A stretch of 64,000 nt of DNA from Trametes villosa (taxonomy: Eukaryota > Basidiomycota > Agaricomycetes > Polyporales > Polyporaceae): positions 2,008,001 through 2,072,000 of the forward strand of contig PUDQ02000001.1 of assembly GCA_002964805.2 (NCBI GenBank), given 5' to 3'. Shown here in pieces: positions 1 through 11,580 of the stretch (position 1 is the first letter of the stretch; each line of letters starts with the position of its first letter). The position numbers and the translations under genes are program-made. Under the pieces are notes generated by a model. The model saw nothing but the letters and a program-made list of their open reading frames with translations. It did not search any database and had not been told where the DNA came from.

Positions 1-195
1 CAGGAAGGAAAGTAAAGTAATATCCGCGAATACGCAGGCGCGTGTTAGGCAGTGGGCGACCAGCTCGGCCTTCTGGGAAGGTGAAAGGCCAACATTGGGT
101 GATAGTAGATCCGAGATCTGGGAGGGTGTGGGGTACAGAGGCTGCAGGTCGGGCTCGACGGTGAGGTCGACGGGCGCAATAGCAGGGGGTGCCAT
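1..195 (-). CDS. 5' end of an unrecognised protein gene, cut by the window edge
   Basis: An ATG at 195 (minus strand) opens a frame that stays open to the edge of the window. It starts MAPPAIAPVDLTVEPDLQ and is proline- and acidic-rich, followed by an amphipathic stretch with SPSQKAELVAHCLTRA. A possible GT donor follows the RAC codons near 33, so the first exon may end there or run on out of the window. I do not recognise a family from so short a piece. It is divergent from RRP15, sharing a gap of about 400 bases. The start is chosen as the only in-frame ATG with an open frame behind it; no upstream context confirms it. Confidence 0.4.
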   Translation of the reverse strand, partial: MAPPAIAPVDLTVEPDLQPLYPTPSQISDLLSPNVGLSPSQKAELVAHCLTRACVFADITLLSFL

Positions 196-593
196 CCGGG
201 GCGAGGGCGTCGTCGTGGATGTCTAAGTGGCCGGTTGCTAGCGATCCCCGCACAGGCCCTCGGAAGTTGATACTGGACCCGCAGACGCGACGGTAAGTTT
301 CCGTGCGGTGTCGGACGTGAAATGGCGGATCGCTGTCAGGGCCGTGCACGACGCACGTCGTTGAGAGTGTGAGAGACAGTGGACACGGTGGTTTGGCCGA
401 CGCCGGGGGTATGCAAGCAAGGACACTCAGCGCGAGGACTACGCGACGGCTATCCGACGCAGCGGCCTATGGGCGCTAAGGCGTTTACATATATTGCAGC
501 CACGTGCTCGTGCTTCGCCTAGCGTCCTGCTCGCGCCTTTGCTTCTCTACTACCACCTCTCTCTGGACTCACCTGCTCTGCTCTGTTGCTATC
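196..593. other. Divergent intergenic region upstream of RRP15
   Basis: This is the shared promoter region of the partial minus-strand gene and RRP15. A TATA-like stretch (tacatatattg) lies near 486-496, about 100 bases before the RRP15 start. Otherwise I see no gene or repeat. Confidence 0.4.
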
Positions 594-1403
594 ATGCCGC
601 CCACGAAACGCCAAAAGCCCTCTAAAGAGGATGTCTCTGAGCAAGAGCACGACGAAGAAATGCTCAGCGGCTCTGGTTCTGGATCTGAGCAGGACGCCGG
701 ATTTTCCACAGACGCCGGTTCCAGTTCCGCACCTAGCGAGCCGGACACCGAGGATGAGATCGCCGAGTCGAAGCTCGTGAAGTCGAAGAACACGCTGAAA
801 CGAAAACGGCGCGCGACGGACGCGGTCAAGTTCGGTGCAACTCTCCAGTCGCTGCTGACTACCGATGCGCCTGAGGCGCCACTCTCCCTCAAGCCGTCCG
901 TAGCGCGGAAACGGAAGGAGGAGAAGCTCGAGGCGAAGGGGAAGCAGGTCCTCCAGATAGAGAGGAAGGAGAAGGAGGACAAGGGGCATATCACCGACGT
1001 GATAGGTGGCTGGGGTGGAGAGAGCGAACGCGCGTTGAGGAAGGTGGCCCAGCGAGGAGGTAAAATGCTTGCAGTTGTCTCACTGGAGAGGTACTGACAT
1101 CCTGCGTAGTTGTCAAGCTCTTCAACGCCATCCAGCAGTCACAAGCCTCATCAGCAGCCGCAGCTGAGGAGATCAAGACACATAGAGGGACTGGGAAGGC
1201 GACGCTCCCCGCGCCCTCATTTCACGATAAAAAGAAGAAGAGTAAACCAAAAGATGCGGGCGCCGCGAAGCCTACAGAAAGTGAGCATATGCTAGTCTGT
1301 GTATGCAGGTTGAGGGTTGTTGCTTACTTTCTGCTTAGCAAAACTTGGACAGGACGACTTCCTGGACATTATTCGCTCTGGTGGTGTCGTATCCAAGGCA
1401 TAA
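594..1403 (+). CDS. RRP15: Rrp15-like pre-60S ribosome biogenesis protein
   Basis: Exons are 594-1059, 1110-1280 and 1339-1403, giving about 233 aa. The first third is acidic and low-complexity with Ser/Glu runs, then a basic stretch (KRKRRATD). The Rrp15 core follows with LSLKPSVARKRKEEKLEAK, then KEDKGHITDVIGGWGGESER and ALRKVAQRGVVKLFNAIQQ, and the C-terminus ends DDFLDIIRSGGVVSKA, as in the family. Rrp15 is a nucleolar protein needed for processing the 27S pre-rRNA in large-subunit assembly. Both introns join codons so that this conserved core is continuous. The ATG at 594 is chosen because the product then begins MPPTKRQK; an in-frame upstream start at 504 would add a hydrophobic leader not expected for a nucleolar protein. 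Confidence 0.9.
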
Positions 1404-1794
1404 CCATATCGCCTCTATATCATTTGCGGCATTCGACGCCTATGTTGTAGCCTTACTGCCTGTAATGCTGGGATGACCCTACTTCGAGCTCGAGCCTCGC
1501 ATGACCCAGCCACGATCGTAAGGGCCGCTCAGTGTGCGACATCATACTGCTGCATGAGTAGACATACTCTGGAAATAGTACCTCAAGATCTAGAGTGCAT
1601 ATTGTCCGTAATCCATTGCGCGCCACATCCTACGGCTACCAAAGTAGTGCATGATCGAGCATGGGACGATCGTAGCGCCTTGGTAGCGCCCGTAGCCACT
1701 CGGGCGCTTCACTGTATATGACGCCTTCCAGCTTGCCCTGAAGAAACCGCGTTCCTTGCTATAAATCATTCCTCCCGTTTTCCCTGTGTTCCTC
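1404..1794. other. RRP15 3' flank and GID8 promoter
   Basis: There is no gene here that I can support. The useful signal is a TATA box (TATAAAT, 1760-1766) 29 bases before the GID8 start codon. Open frames on both strands in this gap lack recognisable domains. Confidence 0.45.
1760..1766 (+). promoter_or_regulatory. TATA box of the GID8 gene
   Basis: TATAAAT lies 29 bases upstream of the start codon that is itself the whole first coding exon of GID8. The short spacing implies a very short leader, or transcription starting close to the ATG. Confidence 0.45.
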
Positions 1795-2972
1795 ATGGTC
1801 TGTACCCCCACGTTCCGAGCATTGGCGCTGTTCACTAATCGTTTTCGAAACGCAGCCAACGCCACCAGCGCCGCCGAAAGCCAAGATCCATCAGGAAGAA
1901 TGGGAGAGGCGGCTTCATGATGTTCAGGTCTCGAAAGAGTGAGTCTTCCTTCTGCAGTGTGCGCGGGGCGTCGTTACGGGATGAACATTTTCAATGGGAA
2001 TCTCTCTGAACTCGTTGATGAGTAAAAGAAAATTGCATGTATTATCTGATCCACGACGCGCCGCTTCTCTTTGTGCTCGCAACGGGGCAGGCTCGCTGAC
2101 CGCGTGCGGCGTTGCAGGGATCTGAACAGGCTCGTCATGGACTACCTCGTCATCGAGGGGTACAAGTCCGCCGCGGAGGAGTTCAGCAAGGAGGCCGGGA
2201 TGGACGCGCCGGTCGACTTCGACTCCATCGAGAATAGGATGAACATCCGGGAGGCGCTGCAGCGCGGCGATGTCGGGGACGCCATCACGCGCGTGAATGA
2301 TCTGAACCCTGAGGTGAGCTGCTTTCCTCTCCATCGCGACGCGCCGCCCGCGGCGCCGCCGAAAGGATTAAACCTTTTCATGCACCACGCTGAGCCCCTT
2401 CGGGTCGATGGTGAGACCAAACACCAAAACTTCAGTCTTCAATATGATTCTCATTCTTATGTCGTGTCTCTGTTATTCGGGGCCGCAGCTGACAACTCCA
2501 CTTCTCTTAGATTCTCGACACCAATCCGTCGCTGTACTTCCGCCTGCAACAGCAGAAGCTCATTGAGTATATCCGGCAAAGTGGCCGAAGCGCTGCAGTT
2601 TGCGCAGGATGAACTTGCGCCTCGGGGAGAAGAGAGCCCGGAGTTTTTGTCTGAGCTGGAGCGCACGATGGCGCTGCTGGCGTTCGAGTCGTCCCCCTTG
2701 ATGCCCACGTCCGTGAGCGAGCTCCTTTCCCCCGCACAGCGCCTGAAGACCGCTGCGGAGGTGAACGCCGCCATCCTGGAAAGCTTCAGCCAAGGCAAGG
2801 AAGCAAAGCTTGTGGGGCTATTGCGGCTGCTCTGCTGGGGCGAGGCCATGTTGGAGGAGCGTGCGGAAGTGCCGAAGGTGCGTACTTTGCGTTTTGAAAC
2901 GTATGCCTTGATGGCTCATCGTGTTGCGCCACACAGCTCGACCTCAGTGATGGGACGTTCGGGAGCAGATAG
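1795..2972 (+). CDS. GID8: GID8/TWA1 subunit of the GID (CTLH) ubiquitin ligase, with an apparent frameshift
   Basis: Exons are 1795-1797 (ATG alone), 1856-1938, 2118-2313, 2511-2877 and 2937-2972, about 229 aa if the break is ignored. The order is KAKIHQEEWERRL leader, a LisH motif (LNRLVMDYLVIEGYKSAA), a CTLH region (MNIREALQRGDVGDAI) and a CRA domain ending EVPKLDLSDGTFGSR. Gid8 is a scaffold subunit of the GID E3 ligase, which in yeast degrades gluconeogenic enzymes. Around 2574-2581 the conserved frame LQQQKLIEYIRQ runs into a different frame that reads GKVAEALQFAQDEL. Family alignment would expect IRQGKVAEAL. That can be explained by loss of one copy of a GGCAA pair (5 nt). No intron can fit there. 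It is either a sequence/assembly error or a genuinely broken allele. Confidence 0.85.
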
Positions 2973-3979
2973 ACGACATGCGCGGCACTGGTCTATTTTC
3001 CGTTCTGTCTGCGCGAGCGTGTACAGTGTGATACCTTGTATTATAACGGACTTGTAACATGGAGGCTTTCGCGACCGGAACGAGGTGACCGCGGAGGCGT
3101 TCGTGCGAAGGGGGCGCACATCGATCCGGTACATTGAGTGATATTGCGTGGTAAGTAAGAAGACAACAATCAGATGATCGCGACGGGGAAATTGACAGTA
3201 GGGCGGGGTGACATTGCACAGTAAGTAATGAAACTTCTGCCCTGGAACAGGAACGCCGGAGAAGGCATGGGGAACGCAAAAGGCCGCTGCGCAGCGCTGC
3301 GAAGAGCCGGGGCAGGGCTCCGAGTCCGAGCAAATCGCGCGGGAGGTTGGGGCGCGTGAGGGCTGCGTGCGCGGTTCGTGTGCGTGCACGGGGGCGCGAG
3401 GCTTGGAGAGGGCAGGGAATATACTGGGAGCGGGGCTCGAGCCGGGCGGGAGGCAGACACATGTCGGGGAGGGTGGGCATGAGGAGTTCATGTGTGGGTG
3501 GGCGGAATGCTAGAAGGGCCGGGTGGGCGCCATGAAGACGGAGGTGGAGGAGGAGGCGAGCGGCCGGGGCGGGGTGTGGCCTGCAGCAGGGCAGATGTGA
3601 ACTGAGAAGCTGCCTCCCGAGGCGGCCTGCCGATGCTTAGTCATCCGGCGGTAGCGTCCACGCCCACCGCGCTACCGCTGTGCCTTGTCCACTCGCCCGG
3701 CTCGCTCGCGTCTTCTCCTCCGTCGTGCTGCACGACGACCCCCGCGCCCCCTCGCCGTCGGCGACCTCCAGCCCTCCGCCCGCCGCCCACACCCCTACGC
3801 CCTCTGCACCGGGCACACCCCTCCGGAGCACGTCAGATCCGCTGGCCGAGTTCAACGCGCCTCGATCCACTCTTCCGCTCCTTCACCACCTCTAATCATC
3901 GCGACGGCTGATCGCCCACGCTCGCCGGCTCGCTCGCCGCTCTTCCCCACTTGCGCTCACCTGCCCTGCCCCGCCCACC
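2973..3979. other. Long intergenic region: GID8 3' flank and BCK1 promoter
   Basis: About 1 kb without a recognisable gene. The part nearest the BCK1 start (about 3640-3979) is strongly C/T-rich, a usual feature of basidiomycete leaders. Long open frames on either strand here are arginine/proline-rich composition artefacts. Confidence 0.4.
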
Positions 3980-6900
3980 ATGTCCGACGATACGAGATCC
4001 CTCAACCACAAGGGCCGACGTCCGCGGCGCGTGCTGGTCGTCAGCAATGCCTCCCCGGAGTCGAGCAGCGAGGAGGGCATCCCGCCCCCGGCCGAGCCGT
4101 TCAAGCCCTACGGCTACCCCAGGCCACTGCCCAGCCCGTCGCGCTCGCTGCCGTCCGCGGAGCCGTACTACAATGAGCGGTATCAGCACGTCAACCCGCA
4201 CCCCCCGCCCTTGACCACAGACATCCATTGTTACCCTCGCTCAAACTCGTCGAATGGCACGCTCTCGTCGCCTCTCAGCAGCAGCTCCCCCGCGGTGGAG
4301 TCGACACCGCCGCCCAGCACGCCTGGCCTCACTGGTCCAGGTATCCACCTCACCGACGAGGGCACCATCACGCAGGTCACGATCAAACCCACCTCCTCCG
4401 ACCGCAGCGACAACACGCCGCCAGCCGCCAGACCAAGGCCGTTTGAACGCTTTCGGTCGCATCTTCCAGGGGGAACTTTCCCCGTGCGGCGAGGGTCCTT
4501 GAGCGGCTCTCGGCCAGCCACTGTACGCCCATCGTCTTATTTTGCCGTATTGTTCACTCAATAGCACTATAGTCGCCCACTGTGTCAACACCCGAATCGT
4601 ATGCGCCTCCCGCCACAATGTTCCGTTCAAGTCCGATGGAGAAGGTGATCGTGCTCGTAACCACCGACGCCGAAAATCTGCAGGTCGTGGATATTACGGG
4701 CGCTATGACTCCCGCGTTCATTCGGGAGCGTATCTTCACGAAGGTGCGTCAACGGACATATCATCGTTCCGCATGAGATTTTAACTTTCTACTATTCAGC
4801 TGCAAATCTCGGATGAAGATCAAGCGAAATACTCGATCTATCGGACGGAAGTTGGTCAGTTTGCTATCGGCGAGGCTCTTACCGACGAAGAGCTGTTCGA
4901 ACTTTACAAAGAGCGTGGCGATCATTGGGGAAACCTGAAGTTGCTGGTGTCGCATTCATCCGCGACAGTACACGAGCCCGCTTACGATCACCTCACCAAC
5001 TCTACCGTCAACACGATCCCGCCCCCAGTCCTCCCCCAGCAAGATCTCTATGCGCCGCTTCGCCCCAACCGTGCTGTGCGCATCCGTCAGAACAGCCAGT
5101 CTTCTGCTAGCGAAGCTCATCAGGCCGAGGTCGGATACGAGGCCTCCGTCTCGGACGACCTCGACCATGGCGACACCGAGGTGCTGCGGGACGCCCGCGA
5201 ACCCGTGCGCCCTCACGCTGCGCGGACATTGCCGACCCCGGGGCATCGCCAGTCCTCTCCTATAGGACGTCACAGGTCCCGGTCTCCTGCCGGTATGCTG
5301 TCGCCGGAACGCACCGTCCTCCGCAGCCCGGAGAACCACCCGTACCGCCCGGAAGCCTACTTCTCCAACGTGGGGATGTCCGCCCCTCCGGGTACCTCCC
5401 CGAAGAGTGCGCGATTCGTCGAAGGCCCTCACCCACCCGTGACAGAACCCTATCCAAGCGCCCTTGCCGAGCCGCCTATGGAGCGGGAGCGAAGCCACAC
5501 GAACGACGGTCAGCCTGCCAGCTACTCGAATCGACCATGGCGAGGGCATAGGGAAGACGAGCGAGCAATGTCAGATCGTGAGCGGAGACGCGCAGGACAG
5601 CGCGGTGAGCCGCGGAATGGCAGTCCGCGCAACGTGCGGAACGCCGAGTACGATCCTTTGGAGAGAGGAGCGACCCGTCACGACCCGTGGATCATGGTAC
5701 CTCCAGCTTCTGAGCTACCTTCGACCAAATCGTACAAACACGACAAGCCCAATGCCCCGGATACTCGCCGCTTCCCCCTCAGTCCCCCGTCCATCCCAAC
5801 CCTGCCTTTCCGCCCCTCAGGCGAGTCGTCGCGCAAAAAGAAACAGCAGGTCCCGGCTACCTGGGCGGTGACTTGGAAACACCCCGTGGGCCCGAGCAGC
5901 AAAACGGAGCAGAGGCCGCCTCCCCATGGATTGGTGAAGGCAGCGAAGAGCATGAACAACCTGAAGGAGGCCTACCGGCATCCCGCGAGCTTGCAGCCTG
6001 GACGCAGCACGCGCGTGCCGCAACCTCCGCTGCCACTAGTTACGCGCCCTTCGACAGGAGGAAGCGCTACTGGCGGCGGTCCGTCGCTCCACAGTGCCAC
6101 CTCCTCTGGGGAAGCTACGTCTGCTCACACCGAACAAGGCATGTCTCCCGATGTCCTCCGTCCTATTCCTTCGCCGGGTTATATGCGGCAGCTGGCGACG
6201 TCGCACACTGGCAGCCCTTCTGGCGCGAACACGTACCTTGGCCTGTCTTCGCCCTCTCAGGATCCGTTCCCCCGTCCACACTCTGCGGTCGGGGATAGCA
6301 GCTCGTCCCCGTACAGCCAGCCGCGGTACATCCACTCGCCCCAGAATTCCGAGACTTCTTACGGGACGTCGACCTACCGGCACCCGTCCGGGCCTACGCA
6401 CAGTTACAGCACCTCTGGCCCGTCGCACTCGTACAGCGATCGCGACGAGGCCTTCCGGAACGGCACTCAGCTCTCCCGCTCGTACGGCGAGTCCCACGTC
6501 CAGCCGCCGCCCGCTGTCACGGAGCATCACACCCGGGTCGCCAACGGGCCGCGCACGCCGCCTCGCAGTCCGATCACAGGCACGGTGGTCGCGCCAGGCC
6601 CGAGCAATCTGTCAGAGCCGGCCGCGGTATCGCCCAGCACGCCCGGCGCTGCGTTCGCACAGCGTGGGGCGATCGACGAGGACGGCAGTGCGCATACGCT
6701 CAGAGTCAACGACCGCACGTGGTTCAAGGGGATCATCGACGAGGACGCGGCGGAGGGCACCATGCGACCTAGAACCAAGCCTCACTTCCCGCCCACTGCA
6801 CAGCTGCCGACTCCGCCCCTCACCGATGCGTCGACGTTCTCTTCGAGCAACGTGCCGACGGTCATGCAAGAGAGCGGCCGCGACCAGCCCGAGTCGGACA

Positions 6901-8714
6901 GCAGCGAGGAGAGCGAGGACGGCGGCACGATCTGGGCCAAGAAGCCGCTGAAGGCTCCGGAGTCGCTCACCGCGCCGCAGAATCCACGGTCGAGCACGCG
7001 GCCTCCGCTCACGCCCCTCAGCATCGAGAGCTCGCCCGCCTCGGGGAACAACGCGCTGCCCGCGACGAACTACCCCAACTACGGCCCGAACCTCCCTGGG
7101 CTCCCGCCGATCCCGCCCCCGCCCCCGCCGCCCCGCACCCCGAGGAGGACGGGCGCGATCACCCAGCCGACGAAGAAGCTCAAGGACCGGATCAGCAAGT
7201 TCGACAACAACTTCGACGTCACCTGGGCGCCGCGTCCGCCGCCCGAGGTCATGTACGAGCGGCTCGAGGAGTACTTCCCCGAGCACGACCTCGACAAGCC
7301 GGTCATCGAGACGCCGTCGGGCGGCGCGTCGCCCACGTCCACGGAGCCCCCCGCTGTGCCGGCGCCGCAGCGCTTCAAGCACAAGAAGTCTATTCGTGTC
7401 GTCGCCGCCGAGCACAAACGGCAGCTCGACCGCACCTCTCGGGCGGACGACGCCACCATCGCGCCCCAGATCCGGAAGCGGCACACCAAGCTGTGGGGCA
7501 GCAAGCTCGAGGAGGTTACCACGGAGCAGGGCAAGGGCCCCGCGTCGTCCGGCTCCGCCGACGCGTCCCCCGGCGGTGGTGCGAAACGTACGTATCTTGA
7601 CCTTGCTGATCGTGCTTTTGCTGACGTGTGGCACGCTTTTCGCAGCCATCTTCCGATGGGTGCGGGGAGAGCTCATCGGCAAGGGCACGTATGGCAGGGT
7701 GTACCTGGCGCTCAACGCGACGACGGGCGAGATGATCGCAGTCAAGCAGGTCGAGATCCCGCGCACGGCGAGCGACAAGGACGATTCGCGGCAGGTGACC
7801 GTCGTCGAGGCGCTGAAGCTCGAGAGCGAGACCCTCAAGGATCTGGATCACCCGAACATCGTGCAGTACCTTGGCTTCGAGGAGACGCCGACGTTCTTGA
7901 GCATGTGAGTTGCCCCGGCAGTTGTGGAGGCGGGCTGTTGGCTGATCTTTGGTTGCAGCTTCTTGGAGTACGTTCCTGGTGGTTCGATCGCGAGTTGCCT
8001 GCGCAAGCACGGCCGGTTCGACGAGGAGGTCACGAAGTCGTTCACTGGTCAGATCCTGAGCGGCCTGGAGTACCTCCACTCTCGGGGCATTCTGCATCGA
8101 GTAAACATATATTTCGCTGCGTTTATGAGCCACGAGCTGACTATGTTTCAGGATCTCAAAGCGGACAACATCCTCGTCGAGACCAGTGGTGTCTGCAAGA
8201 TCTCCGACTTCGGTATCTCGAAGCGCACGGACGACATCAACATGGCAGGCGTGCACACCTCCATGCAGGGCACCGTGTTCTGGATGGCGCCCGAGGTCGT
8301 CAACTCGAAGGGCAAAGGCTACAACTCCAAGATCGATATCTGGAGTGTCGGCTGCGTCGTGTTCGAGATGTGGACGGGCCAACGCCCATGGCTTGGCCGC
8401 GAAGCGATGGCGGTCCTGCTTCACGTACGTCCACATTCTAATTCTTTCTTCTATGCTGTTGCTGACAAGGTCGTGTGCAGTTGTACCATACCAAGCAGCC
8501 GCCCCCGGTACCCGAGGGTATCGAGCTCTCTGGGCTCGCAGATGACTTCAGGTTGAAGTGCTTCGCCGCGTGAGTACTCCTTGCTACATTCCACGCTGTT
8601 ACAAATGCTCATGATACCCACAGCGACCCTGATCAACGTCCGACCGCTGCAGAGTTGCGTAGGCACTCGTACCTCGAACTCCAGCCGGGCTGGTCATTCG
8701 TCGGCTTCAAGTGA
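3980..8714 (+). CDS. BCK1: MAP kinase kinase kinase of the cell-wall-integrity pathway (BCK1-type)
   Basis: Exons are 3980-4522, 4573-4743, 4800-7587, 7646-7904, 7959-8100, 8152-8424, 8481-8569 and 8624-8714, giving 1451 aa. Residues 1-180 are Ser/Pro-rich. A Bck1-type N-terminal globular region (FRSSPMEKVIVLVTTDAENL to GNLKLLVSH) lies at about 198-285. A long disordered Ser/Pro region with a polyproline run follows to about 1165. The kinase domain fills the C-terminus: glycine loop GKGTYGRV (about 1178), AVKQ lysine, HRDLKADN catalytic loop (about 1300), DFG, and GTVFWMAPE. The phrase LKDLDHPNIVQYLGFEE is characteristic of Bck1-type MAPKKKs. Known role: Bck1 acts between protein kinase C and the MAPKKs in the cell-wall-integrity cascade. 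The HRD motif is interrupted exactly by intron 5. Start context follows a C/T-rich leader. Confidence 0.9.
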
Positions 8715-9124
8715 CCGGGCTATATGCATGCACCGGTTACTGGATTTTGCATGATTCCCTTACATTCTCTATCTCCCATCGCCTACCCCACATCTTGTTT
8801 CATACTCATGCTCAATAGTACCCTCGCACGTCTCATGATCTTCCTCCCGCCTCGACACACATTCCCGTATATCCCCGCATCGTACACCCTTGTAGCACTC
8901 TAATAGTATCAGGATCGCGGTCGGAATGCACGGACTCCGTTATGCCTGTTGCATGTACAGCATGGAAAAGTAGCAGCTTACTCCAGGAAATTCATGACCT
9001 TCGTTATGTCCGTACCTCGTCCGCTCGGGGAGTTCCGCCACTGCGCACGCCTATGACGTCAGGCTATAAGTACCTCGGGAGGGCGTACCGCTCGGCGCCT
9101 ACTATTTATCGTTGCTAACCCGAC
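8715..9124. other. BCK1 3' flank and promoter of the IQ-motif gene
   Basis: No gene seen. A TATA-like element (TATAAG, 9065-9070) lies 55 bases before the next start codon, within a short leader. Confidence 0.4.
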
Positions 9125-11375
9125 ATGCCAGCCTTTGGAGAGTCTCTGCACAAGCCCACGGAGGAGCAGCAGCTGCAGGAGACAGAGCGGGGCAACGCCG
9201 CGATCCGGATACAGAAAGCATGGCGGAAGCGCATGCGCAGACGATACCTCGCGCCAGACTACCTCTGGAAGGACCTCACAATTCACGCGCGGATGCAGGT
9301 GCGCCACCACGCCCGATCAGGGGGCCTGTCAACCTCGCTTGCGCTCATCTAGCTACGCAACTTAGGTCGACAGAGATGCCGCAGACGAGGGCAAGAACAC
9401 GAGCCGCGACCGCTGGCGACGGGGTGCCTTCCTGGCTGCGCGCCTCCAGGATGGAAATGACATGCTCAGCGAGGGGGATAGCACATATCCTGATGCTGCA
9501 AGAAAACATCTGGAAACTCAGCATTGGCTGGAGCTCATCGACGGGTGAGCGGCTATGGACCGAACAGTAGGATTTGGTCTTACTAACAGTTCGCATGCAC
9601 CAGAAAACATCGCTACGGTTCGAACCGTGAGTGCATAATCACCTGCAGTTCGCAGCTACTGAGTGCGAGAAACTGGCGCCGCCCGCAGTAAAGGTACCGT
9701 TGTCAATCAAGCTTAGGCTTCGTATGCGTCTAGGCACCAACTGACAATGGACGCAGTACTACCATGCCCGGTGGAAACATGAAGACACGAACGAGAACTT
9801 CTTCAGATGGTAACCGAGTTCTTCGTCTGTCGACACCTATCGCTGATGCCCACCAGGCTGGATCGCGGAGGTGGCCAGAACCTTTCCCTCAAGGAGTGCC
9901 CCCGAGAGCAGCTTGAGAAAGAGGCATGCTATTTCCAGCCGTGTCTGCGCTCACTGTCAGCATCGCTGACCGTGGCTGTTAGAGAATCACGTACCTCTCT
10001 CCTGAGCAACGTCAGTCTAGCTCGAACATCTTGTCTGCCATACCGCTCACAAACCTCCGGAAGGCCTGAACTACCTGGTAACCATCGACAGCACCGGGAA
10101 GCTCCGTTGGGCGCGTAACGGACAGCTTATCGATACCACCGGCGGTCGGTGGAAAGATGCAGGAGGCGGACGTGGAATCGTGCCTTATGACGCGCCGGAG
10201 AGCGAGCTGGAGCCAAGAGGCAGCTTCAGCGAGCCTTCGGCGGACTCTCGTACGAATTCCGAAGCGGACTCCTCACTGTCGCGCGACGCGGACGAGCAGA
10301 TGATGCACTACGTCGACCTGCGCAAACAGCCGGAGAGCCCGATCAAGAGGGTTCTGTGGAAGAACTTCACGCCCAAGGGGCTGGTGGCGAAGGTGCTCAG
10401 AAAAACCATCAAGCGGCACACCTGGATCTATGTCTCGGTGAGTATCTGTCGCACAGAGCTCGTGCGGGAGATGCTGATGATGCCGTCCAGGACAAGAACT
10501 GTTCGTGCCTGCTGCTTCGGCCTTCCGTTCGACCAAACTTTGATCGCTGACCTGGCCACTTGATAGTTAATATGTACATCGGGATCAAAGGTAAGAGTAG
10601 AGAGCGTGCACAGCAGCGGGATGTACCTTGACACCGCCATAGCCACAGGGACGTTCCAGCATTCCTCGTTCCTGGCAGGCGGGCTGGTTACCTCCGCCGG
10701 TTTGATATCCGTCCATGAGGGCCTAATCCATACGTTGTCTCCGCTCTCTGGGCACTACAGGTCAGCAGCATCATTGCCCGGACTCGATTCTGATCCTGAT
10801 ACCTTGATGTTCCAGGACCAAAGTGGATGTAAGTGCCGGTTAATGGGAAAAGCGCCGTCACTTGCTCATAACCATCGCGGGACCGCAGCACTTCAAGCGC
10901 TTCACTTCGGTGCTTCAGGACCGTGGAGTGGACATGAGCAAGGTCCAGTTTAGCAAGGCTGAGTTGGCGCTGTGGGGGTATGTTAGCTTACCACACCGCG
11001 CACAAGAGAAGACGCTGATTCCGAATCCAACGTAGCATCGAACACATCGCCAAATTCAAGAAGAAACAAGGCGAGCTGGTAAAGGACGCAGGGGATGAAA
11101 CTGCGAAGGTCGCTAAGAAGGTCGTCCATGCCCTACCTGGCGGCAAATCTGGCCAAGGCGAGAAGCACGAGGAGGAGGAAGAAAGAAGTGACGGCCCTCA
11201 ACACGGGCAGCAGCGGCCGGAAAGCCCCGGTGGGGAGGAGCCCCCAGTGACGCAGGCGGGCCAGAACGCTGAACCAGAGGCATCCCAGGGCACCACCACA
11301 CAACCCCAGCCAAATCATGAGCAAGATCGCGGCAAGGATGGCGGGGAGTTGCAGTCGGTGGACGAAGGTACCTGA
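9125..11375 (+). CDS. IQ calmodulin-binding motif protein (IQM-like), 14 exons
   Basis: Exons are 9125-9298, 9366-9544, 9604-9626, 9689-9693, 9757-9809, 9857-9923, 9983-10010, 10064-10437, 10491-10500, 10567-10590, 10649-10760, 10816-10828, 10889-10977 and 11036-11375, giving 496 aa. An IQ motif (AAIRIQKAWRKRMRRRY) lies at about residues 25-41. The central region has the IQM-family signatures: NYLVTIDSTGKLRWARNG, then SSFLAGGLVTSAGLISVHEG, then IHTLSPLSGHYR and KRFTSVLQDRGVDMSKVQ. The tail from about 385 is acidic and low-complexity. The family is known from plants and fungi and is predicted to bind calmodulin; its enzymatic role is not established. Six exons are 28 nt or less, including 5 nt (9689-9693), 10 nt and 13 nt. 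Intron 6 (9924-9982) begins GC rather than GT. Frames agree across every junction. Confidence 0.85.
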
Positions 11376-11580
11376 GGGTTGCATCGCGGAAGGGCGGCTC
11401 CCTCGGTCGTGTTTACCATATTCTTGCGCAGATACCCCGAATCATTGTTATTCATGTAGTCTTGACGTATACCTGGACTTTACGGACGATTCTGGGAACG
11501 CTGACGAGGTAGTTGTACGGCGTAGATATTTCGTACCCCTCGTTACTGTACATATTGTTGCACTTGCGTCGTTTGTATCG

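Noticed and set aside
6612..7838. A 408-residue minus-strand open frame opposite BCK1
   Set aside because: It is Arg/Gly/Leu-rich with no motif and lies opposite the conserved, GC-rich coding exon of the kinase; such frames arise from third-position GC bias.
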